Positions 6,393 to 11,836 of a stretch of DNA of 11,836 nt are shown piece by piece. Every line of letters starts with the position of its first letter. The first letter of the stretch is position 1. This stretch comes from an uncultured Rhodanobacter sp. (GTDB lineage Bacteria; Pseudomonadota; Gammaproteobacteria; Xanthomonadales; Rhodanobacteraceae): assembly GCA_903827735.1 (NCBI GenBank), contig CAIKJM010000595.1, positions 1 to 11,836 of the forward strand, in the 5' to 3' direction. A program made the translations under genes and the position numbers. Below the pieces are notes generated by a model. That model was not told the DNA's origin and did not search any database. It worked only from the letters and a program-made list of their open reading frames with translations.

Positions 6393-6824
6393 GTGACCAG
6401 GTTACGTAGCGGTAACCCGCCAGAGGCGGCGCGTTCCACCTTGAGCCAACGGTTCGATGCGTGGCGGACACGAGCGCTGGATGCCGAACTTTGCCCGGTA
6501 CGCGACGTGCTCAATGCCATTGGCGACAAGTGGACGACGCTTATCGTGATGGCCCTGGCTGCCAAACCGCAGCGCTTCAGCGAGATCCGGCGCGCCATTC
6601 CTGACATCTCCAAGCGCATGCTGACGCAGACCCTGCGCAATCTCGAACGTGACGGCATGCTGGCGCGCGAGGTGTTTCCCACCAAGCCGCCCAGCGTCCA
6701 GTACCGTCTCACGCCGCTGGGGCAATCGTTACTCGACCCGCTCGCTCACCTCGTGCTGTGGGCCGAGAGCACTCATGCGGAAATCAAGTCAGCCCGCCGT
6801 CGTTACGATCGATTGGAAAAGTGA
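6393..6824 (+). CDS. HxlR-family transcriptional regulator, YtfH/QorR-like
   Basis: Winged-helix DNA-binding protein of 143 residues. The HxlR core covers about residues 30-125: C34-PVRDVLNAIGDKW, RFSEIRRAIPDIS, then the recognition helix region KRMLTQTLRNLERDGML and the wing with VFPTKPPSVQYRLTPLG. The single cysteine, C34, is at the position conserved in the family; in some characterised members (QorR, YodB, HypR types) a cysteine near this place senses quinones or oxidants. Whether it does so here is inference. The start is GTG at 6393, fixed by the ribosome site at 6374-6383. It is divergent from the qorB-like gene and most likely represses it and itself. The N-terminal 25 residues are longer and more basic than in minimal family members. 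The next plus-strand gene is 224 bp away, so it is probably not in the same operon. Confidence 0.9.
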   Translation: MTRLRSGNPPEAARSTLSQRFDAWRTRALDAELCPVRDVLNAIGDKWTTLIVMALAAKPQRFSEIRRAIPDISKRMLTQTLRNLERDGMLAREVFPTKPPSVQYRLTPLGQSLLDPLAHLVLWAESTHAEIKSARRRYDRLEK

Positions 6825-6881
6825 TCGGACGGAATAACGAGCTACGTGTTCAAAAATAAATCCAACCGACAAACTGGGGCC

Positions 6882-6900
6882 GCCTCTATTGTGGAGAGGC
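6882..6900 (+). terminator. Weak hairpin downstream of the HxlR-family gene
   Basis: GCCTCT (6882-6887) pairs with AGAGGC (6895-6900) around a 7-base loop, about 60 bp after the regulator stop. The following bases, CTCGGATATTTT, give only a delayed and short T run, so intrinsic termination would be inefficient; it may be only a chance hairpin. Confidence 0.25.
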
Positions 6901-6982
6901 CTCGGATATTTTCACTGGAATTTCTCGCCCAGTTCATCGACTCGACGAGATCACGCTGTTTCGACCTCTTAAACGCCACCCT

Positions 6983-7024
6983 GCCTCACCGCAACGAAGG
7001 TGGGGCCGTCAGGCTCGTTGCGGT
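6983..7024 (+). promoter_or_regulatory. Leader with two mutually exclusive hairpins
   Basis: Structure A: ACCGCAACGA (6988-6997) pairs perfectly over 10 bp with TCGTTGCGGT (7015-7024), with a 17-base loop. Structure B: GCCTCACC (6983-6990) pairs with GGTGGGGC (6999-7006) over 8 bp with one G-T pair and the 8-base loop GCAACGAA. Both use bases 6988-6990, and the loop of B is most of the left arm of A, so only one can form at a time. The element ends 25 bp before the start of the 44-residue protein and 14 bases before its ribosome site core. A regulatory RNA leader is plausible; the 10-bp palindrome could instead be a protein-binding site. There is no T run, so it is not a simple terminator. 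Confidence 0.42.
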
Positions 7025-7048
7025 CCAACCACACGAGAGGGAGAAGTC

Positions 7049-7183
7049 ATGAACGAAACAAATCCATTATCACCGCCGCCATCCTCCAAAGAGAAAGGCG
7101 GCATTGGTTACGTCCTGCTGTGGCTGATGGGTGTGCCTATTCCCCTGCTGCTTCTCTTTGCGCTGTTGCGAGGTTGCGCGTGA
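7049..7183 (+). CDS. Small single-helix membrane protein, 44 residues
   Basis: A short gene with a strong ribosome site (AGGGAG at 7038-7043, five bases before ATG). The N-terminal 16 residues are polar and proline-rich (NPLSPPPSSKEK), then residues 17-40 form one membrane helix (GGIGYVLLWLMGVPIPLLL, then LFALL), ending in the short tail RGCA with a cysteine next to last. The pattern 'GYVLLWL-G-PIP-LLL-F-LLRGC' recalls small membrane proteins seen in other proteobacteria that are annotated only as hypothetical; that resemblance is from memory and not checked. The function is unknown. The cytoplasmic side is probably the N-terminus or the RGCA tail; the basic R41 favours the tail being inside. 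It is 48 bp upstream of the four-helix membrane protein with a near-identical ribosome site, so the two are probably one operon. Confidence 0.78.
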   Translation: MNETNPLSPPPSSKEKGGIGYVLLWLMGVPIPLLLLFALLRGCA

Positions 7184-7231
7184 TCATCACGCCACAGTTC
7201 GACCTTGCCCACTCATACGCAGGAGAAAGTC

Positions 7232-8050
7232 ATGTCCTATGTTGTTAATAATGACCTGGTCCAGGACGAACTCGCGCTCGCCCATCCGACCATGCGCTTC
7301 AGCGCCATCATTGCCGGGTGGCTCGTCGCGACGGCGACGGCTGGCCTTTTGTACGCCGCCGGCCTAGCCCTGGGCTTTGCCAGCTTCGACGCCTGGAACG
7401 CCGCCGGTAGCGCCAAAGGTATCGGTATTGGTACCGCGGTCTGGATGATTGTTACCTGGGTCGCCGCGCTGTTCATGGGCGGCATGTTCGCCGCCTGGTT
7501 CGACGGCCGCAACGACGATACCAGTGGCGCGCTGCACGGCGTCACGGTGTGGGGCCTCTCATTGACCACTACTGCACTCTGGCTGGCTTTGGGACTTGGC
7601 CACGCCATGGCAGGACATAACGAGCACATGGGTGGTCCAGGGCCAGATATGCACGGCGGCCCGGCGATGACACCGGCCGTGTCGGTGCTTGATGCGAATA
7701 TCGCCTATGCATTGACCGGTCGCGAACGCGGCGGCTCCGCACCTATCGTCGGCGCCATTCTTGCCGGCCAGGACGACATCGCCACCGCGCTGCTGGCGGC
7801 AGACACCGGCACGAGTCAGGACGCCGCAGCCGCATCGCTGCAAAAGCTGACGCCGCAAATCGACGCTGCTCGTGCCGAATCCAAGATGGCCGCGGACAAG
7901 GCGGCGCACTACTTGTCGCTAACGCTATGGATTGCGTTTATCAGCGGCTTTCTCGCCCTGCTCGCCTCGGCCGTCGGCGGTTGGCTCGGCGCCGGTCATA
8001 TCCACCGCGTCTACCACCTGCGCAAATACCCGGCGCGTCGCGTGGTGTAA
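7232..8050 (+). CDS. Four-helix membrane protein with His/Met-rich loop, function unknown
   Basis: Inner-membrane protein of 272 residues. Membrane segments are at about 24-49, 65-88, 104-123 and 227-254. Between the third and fourth lies a soluble region (124-226) that begins with a His/Met-rich stretch: H124, M126, H129, H132, M133, M140, H141 and M146, spaced with glycines and prolines. It then continues as an Ala-rich helical section (LLAADTGTSQDAAAASLQKL and DAARAESKMAADKAAHYLS). The C-terminal tail is basic (HIHRVYHLRKYPARR), so it is probably cytoplasmic, placing the soluble region in the periplasm. The ATG at 7232 is chosen because AGGAGA (7221-7226) stands five bases before it; an in-frame TTG at 7205 has no such site. 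I do not recognise a named family. The His/Met cluster could bind copper or another metal, but no transport motif is seen. It is followed by a strong terminator. Confidence 0.82.
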   Translation: MSYVVNNDLVQDELALAHPTMRFSAIIAGWLVATATAGLLYAAGLALGFASFDAWNAAGSAKGIGIGTAVWMIVTWVAALFMGGMFAAWFDGRNDDTSGALHGVTVWGLSLTTTALWLALGLGHAMAGHNEHMGGPGPDMHGGPAMTPAVSVLDANIAYALTGRERGGSAPIVGAILAGQDDIATALLAADTGTSQDAAAASLQKLTPQIDAARAESKMAADKAAHYLSLTLWIAFISGFLALLASAVGGWLGAGHIHRVYHLRKYPARRVV

Positions 8051-8076
8051 CTACCTCCAAGACGAGAGCTAATGCC

Positions 8077-8106
8077 AAAGGCCGGTCGCTGTGACCGGCC
8101 TTTTTT
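8077..8106 (+). terminator. Strong intrinsic terminator
   Basis: AAAGGCCGGTC (8077-8087) pairs with GACCGGCCTTT (8093-8103) in a perfect 11-bp, mostly G/C stem with loop GCTGT, followed by a T run to 8106. It ends transcription of the small-protein and four-helix membrane-protein unit, 26 bp after the last stop. On the other strand the T run is only three bases, so it is mainly a plus-strand signal. Confidence 0.92.
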
Positions 8107-8206
8107 ATGGCGCGGCCGGAGTGAAGCAAAAGCTTTTCGGCGTCCAACTTAACCCAATAGTCCGAGCGCGCTGTGTCCGAGACGCGCAAGACAACAAGCT
8201 GAACTA

Positions 8207-11200
8207 TCAGCCGCGACCGGCTCGAAGCGCATCTATCGGCTGCGGCCTTCCTAGAAAATAACCCTGCACGAAATCGCAGCCGTGCAGGCGCAGATAGTTC
8301 AGTTGCTCGATCGTCTCGACCCCTTCAGCGACCACGACAAGATCCAGGCTGTGCGCCAGTGCGATGATCGCCAGCGCCACGGCGGCGTCGCTCGAGCTAT
8401 CGGGTAGCCGGTCGACAAAAACCCGATCGATCTTCAACGTGCTGATCGGAAATTGCGTGATATATGACAGGCTAGAAAAACCGACGCCAAAGTCATCCAC
8501 GGCGATCAGCACGCCCAGCTCGCGAAGTTTTTGAAGACGATCGATCGTCTCGACCGAGTGATCCATCAGCACGCCCTCGGTGATCTCAAGCTCCAGACAG
8601 GCCGGTGCCAGCCCGGTTTCCTCGAGCACCCGCTGTACATGTTCCACCAGATCATTTTGCAGAAACTGCCGCGGCGAAAGATTCACCGCCACACGCAGAC
8701 GCTGGCCGGTGCGCTGGTTGAGCGCCGCCATGTCACGACATGCGTTGACGAGCACCCAGTCGCCGATTTCCACGATCAGCGAACTCTGCTCGGCGATCAG
8801 GATGAAATCGTTCGGCGCGACCAAACCGCGCTTGGGACTGTACCAGCGCAGCAAGGCCTCCATACCTTGGACCTGATCATTCTGCAGGCTGACCTGCGGC
8901 TGATAGTGCAGCTGGAATTCGCCATGGGTGAGCGCAAGCTGCAGCTCGCTTTCCAGTTCAAGCTTGGCCTTCGCTGCCAGCTCCATTTCACGACTGAACA
9001 GCCGATAGGTCTTTCGTCCGGCCAGCTTCGCCTCGTACATGGCGGTATCTGCATCAACCAGCAGCGCGTGCAGATCTTCTCCGTCGATCGGGTACTGACT
9101 GACGCCGATACTGGGAGAGACGTGCAGTTCATGCCCACCCACCTGCGCGGGCTGAGAGACGCTTTCAATGATCTTTTCCGCGACGAGTTCGATATCCCGA
9201 TCGCTTTTGATATCACTCAGCAGCACGGCGAACTCGTCGCCACCCATGCGCGCTACCGTATCCGATCGCCGCACGCAGGCCAGTATGCGGCTGGCCACGA
9301 TCTTCAGAAGTTCATCGCCAATATGGTGGCCCAGCGAATCGTTAACCCGTTTGAAATGATCCAGATCGATCATCATCGCGGCCACCTTGCAGCCGTCGCG
9401 CCGTGCGCGCTCGATCGCAATGTAGAGCCTGTCATTGAGCAACATGCGATTCGGCAGCCCGGTGAGAAAATCATGGTGCGCCACGTGGCGCGCGTATTCC
9501 TCCTGATGCTTGCGCTCGGTGATGTCGTAGGCGATGCAGAGAAAGCCGGTGATCTGCTGGCGCTCATCGTGTAGCGCGGTGGTCGTCAGGTTGACCGGAA
9601 AACGCGATCCATCCTTGCGCACGTAAGTCCACTCGCGCTCTTCGGTCACCCCGAATCGCGACTTATGCACGAACACCTCGAAGCCCGCTTCAACACACTT
9701 GCCCAGTGAGTGGGACAGCTCTTCCGCTCGCGTGGCGACTTCCGACAGATCGTGGATGACCAGCGGCGTCGTCTTGCCGATCAGCTCGTCGGCCTTGTAC
9801 CAGAGCATGCGCTCGGTGCCTGGATTGACTGCCTTGATCAGTCCATGCTCATCCGTGGCGATGATCGAAAAAGGCGCCGCATCCAGAATCGCCTGGCGCA
9901 GCTGATTGGACCGCGCCAGTTGCTGTTCGGCAGAACGTCGCGCGGTGATATCGGAAAAAGAAGTAATGACGGTAGGCGCGTCGCCCTCGCCGTCACCACC
10001 TGTCAATGCCGTGTTGATGCTGACCCAACGCAGCTCTCCCTGCGGACGCTGCACGCCCATGATCACACCAGTCTCCGGCTGGCCGGTGCGCAATGTGCGC
10101 GGGGCGGGATGGTCTATGCCAGGCCAGTCGGAGCCGTCCTCGCGCACGGTCTTCCACACCGAATCGAGCGAACTGCGGCGCCGCAGTTCGCTATCGTCCA
10201 GACCGAGAATGCGTCTTGCGGCAGGATTGGACGCCAGTATTTTGGCGTTGGCGTCCTGCAGCAACAGGCCATCATGCAGGGATTCGACCACCGCTTTGTA
10301 GCGGCTCTCGGTAGTCACCAGGCGCGTAACCAGCGCGCGTATCCGCGTGCGCAGCCACGTCGCCGAAACCACCACTACAATCAGAACGATACCCAATCCC
10401 CACACCATGCCGCGCCGGATCGGCGCATAGAGACCGGTAGCGTCCAGTTGCACCAGCAGCGCAAGCCCGGTCGATCCTACCGGGCCGTAAGCAACGACAT
10501 CGGTGGGCACACCCTCACTAGCCTGCGCCCGAGCAACCCCGGTGGAACCTGCGATCGCATTATTCGCCAGCTCGGCAAAGTGGTTACCAAGTCGGTCACT
10601 CGTCGGTGCGATATCGCCGCTATCCATGCGCATACAGGAGATGCGAGTCGGGTTCATCCGGCCGCAGAGCAATGTTGTTGCCGCAGCATTCAAGTAGGTG
10701 CCCGACTGCAGCCTGGACTGCATCAGATTCAGCGGCTGCTCCATCACCAGCTCAAACCGCCCTGCATCTTCGTCGCCAAACTTGACACGGGTGCGCAACA
10801 TCAGGCCTTCGTGCCAGACGACCTCACTAGTGGCGCCCGCTGTTGCATTGATCGGCAAGGCATCCGGCACCGGCTCGATCGGCACGCCGGCTTTCGCCAG
10901 TAGGATTTCGCCCGGCCCGTCCAACCGCGCGCCGCGCATACCGCGAGCCAACAATCCAGCGACTGCTGCCGACAAGGACTGCCGCGCACCCATACCGTCC
11001 GGCGCGCGCAAGGCCATTAGATTGGCCGGCGCAAACGTCTCCTGCGCGGCCGCATCGATGGCGCGCGCATTCGCGCTTTGCAGGTTCAACGTCAGCAAAT
11101 CCGCACGTGCTTCGCGGGCGAGCTGAAGATTCGCCTGCAGCGCGGGCACGCCTTGCGTGCGCAGCAACCAGACGCCGCTGAATACCGCCACCAGCGCCAC

Positions 11201-11836
11201 GACCAGCAGCGCAGTCGTGCCCACCGCAATGATCTGGCGATCCTCCGAATAGGCATGTAGCGCGCTGCTGCGCAGCACGATGGGCCAGAGCGCCACGCTC
11301 AAAATCAGCATACCCACACCCGTGGGGAGCGCCATCTGATTCAGCGGATACCACGCGTAAAGCGACTCCAGATGCATCGTGTAGCCGAGGATCACGGTCA
11401 ATCCGATACCAAAAGGCACAGCACCGAAGCTCATCGCGAGCACGGCCAGACCCGGGTGTCGCCCAACCGGCAAAAGCAGCGCCAACGCCGCGAACAGAAA
11501 ACACAGCGTCGCCGCCAGCGACATCTGCCCCGGCCTCACACTATTGATCGGGTTCCACGCATGCAACGCCGGCAGATTGATGCCCAACTCCACCTCACCG
11601 ACCACTTGCGCAAGATTGATCGCGCCAAGGGCCAGCACCAGGAGCGCGCATAGTCTCGCCACGGAGCGCCGAGCGTTTGCACCGCCCAGCGACTGCAGAA
11701 ATAAAGCCAGCCCCAAAAGAAAAAAGCACAATCCGGTGTTGAAAACCATCGCGACTCGACCGGGAACGATCGTGGTGAGCCAAGCAGTGTGTGTCGCCCA
11801 TCCCCCCATCACGGCCGCGCCCGCGACAAGAATGAC
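8207..11836 (-). CDS. Membrane GGDEF-EAL cyclic-di-GMP enzyme with sensor and two PAS domains, N-terminus beyond window
   Basis: Very large inner-membrane protein, over 1200 residues visible; numbered here from GTG 11812. The frame stays open to the window edge and reads hydrophobic residues (VILVAGAA), so the true start lies outside and the GTG is only a numbering point. Order: six membrane helices (about 22-41, 50-73, 98-116, 120-143, 165-182, 193-216), a periplasmic Cache-like sensor region (217-468), a seventh helix (469-487), PAS (504-625), PAS (636-770), GGDEF (775-940) and EAL (950-1195). The cyclase part has DFLTG at 781, IDLDHFKRVND, GGDEF at 857-861 and I-site RRSD at 848-851. The phosphodiesterase part keeps the full set: Q971, E985 of EALLRW, N1044, E1076, D1106-D1107, K1127, E1163, Q1183. 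Both activities are therefore possible, with the input deciding the net direction. It converges on the terminated membrane-protein unit. Confidence 0.95.
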   Translation of the reverse strand, partial: VILVAGAAVMGGWATHTAWLTTIVPGRVAMVFNTGLCFFLLGLALFLQSLGGANARRSVARLCALLVLALGAINLAQVVGEVELGINLPALHAWNPINSVRPGQMSLAATLCFLFAALALLLPVGRHPGLAVLAMSFGAVPFGIGLTVILGYTMHLESLYAWYPLNQMALPTGVGMLILSVALWPIVLRSSALHAYSEDRQIIAVGTTALLVVALVAVFSGVWLLRTQGVPALQANLQLAREARADLLTLNLQSANARAIDAAAQETFAPANLMALRAPDGMGARQSLSAAVAGLLARGMRGARLDGPGEILLAKAGVPIEPVPDALPINATAGATSEVVWHEGLMLRTRVKFGDEDAGRFELVMEQPLNLMQSRLQSGTYLNAAATTLLCGRMNPTRISCMRMDSGDIAPTSDRLGNHFAELANNAIAGSTGVARAQASEGVPTDVVAYGPVGSTGLALLVQLDATGLYAPIRRGMVWGLGIVLIVVVVSATWLRTRIRALVTRLVTTESRYKAVVESLHDGLLLQDANAKILASNPAARRILGLDDSELRRRSSLDSVWKTVREDGSDWPGIDHPAPRTLRTGQPETGVIMGVQRPQGELRWVSINTALTGGDGEGDAPTVITSFSDITARRSAEQQLARSNQLRQAILDAAPFSIIATDEHGLIKAVNPGTERMLWYKADELIGKTTPLVIHDLSEVATRAEELSHSLGKCVEAGFEVFVHKSRFGVTEEREWTYVRKDGSRFPVNLTTTALHDERQQITGFLCIAYDITERKHQEEYARHVAHHDFLTGLPNRMLLNDRLYIAIERARRDGCKVAAMMIDLDHFKRVNDSLGHHIGDELLKIVASRILACVRRSDTVARMGGDEFAVLLSDIKSDRDIELVAEKIIESVSQPAQVGGHELHVSPSIGVSQYPIDGEDLHALLVDADTAMYEAKLAGRKTYRLFSREMELAAKAKLELESELQLALTHGEFQLHYQPQVSLQNDQVQGMEALLRWYSPKRGLVAPNDFILIAEQSSLIVEIGDWVLVNACRDMAALNQRTGQRLRVAVNLSPRQFLQNDLVEHVQRVLEETGLAPACLELEITEGVLMDHSVETIDRLQKLRELGVLIAVDDFGVGFSSLSYITQFPISTLKIDRVFVDRLPDSSSDAAVALAIIALAHSLDLVVVAEGVETIEQLNYLRLHGCDFVQGYFLGRPQPIDALRAGRG

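Noticed and set aside
8161..8186. Possible terminator for the GGDEF-EAL gene (GCGCG/CGCGC stem on the minus strand)
   Set aside because: Only a 5-bp stem with a long loop and no T run after it.
8531..9574. Plus-strand open frame of 347 residues
   Set aside because: Antisense of the GGDEF-EAL region, where all catalytic motifs read on the minus strand.
9710..10903. Plus-strand open frame of 397 residues
   Set aside because: Antisense of the PAS and sensor region of the large minus-strand gene; composition is Arg/His/Gln-rich and shows no domain.

Overview
The window is a GC-rich chromosomal stretch from a Gram-negative bacterium. Evidence for this is a lipoprotein, a Sec-exported periplasmic protein, large inner-membrane cyclic-di-GMP enzymes and Shine-Dalgarno starts. 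The gene content would fit a proteobacterium such as the Xanthomonadales/Rhodanobacteraceae, but that is an inference from gene style, not something the sequence proves. I see no rRNA, tRNA, CRISPR array, insertion sequence, phage gene or integration site.

Layout. (1) 1-1888: a short-chain dehydrogenase (minus, cut by the left window edge) transcribed divergently from an AraC-family regulator, with a 164-bp shared control region carrying a repeated 13-bp motif. (2) 1889-2257: a stretch without an intact gene; its right half holds the C-terminal relic of a LysR-type regulator. (3) 2258-3619 (minus): an exported SnoaL/DUF4440-like protein preceded by an unrecognised lipoprotein that also has three membrane helices. 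(4) 3851-5374 (plus): a ten-helix membrane diguanylate cyclase with a GGEEF active site. (5) 5430-6824: a QorB/YtfG-like quinone reductase divergent from an HxlR/YtfH-like regulator, the pairing also known from enterobacteria, with a candidate operator over the regulator's -10 box. (6) 6825-8106: a long leader with two mutually exclusive hairpins, a 44-residue membrane protein, a four-helix membrane protein with a His/Met-rich loop, and a strong intrinsic terminator. (7) 8207-11836 (minus, 5' end outside the window): a very large membrane GGDEF-EAL protein with a periplasmic sensor region and two PAS domains; both catalytic domains look intact.

How they may work together: two local 'oxidoreductase plus divergent regulator' modules suggest inducible handling of quinones, aldehydes or other electrophiles. 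Two cyclic-di-GMP enzymes, one a probable synthase lacking the inhibitory I-site and one bifunctional, suggest signalling over surface attachment or motility. The link between these themes is only proximity. The least explained parts are the leader and small-protein/His-Met membrane-protein unit at 6983-8050, the lipoprotein with membrane helices, and the LysR relic. I do not see a clear multi-gene system of an undescribed kind.
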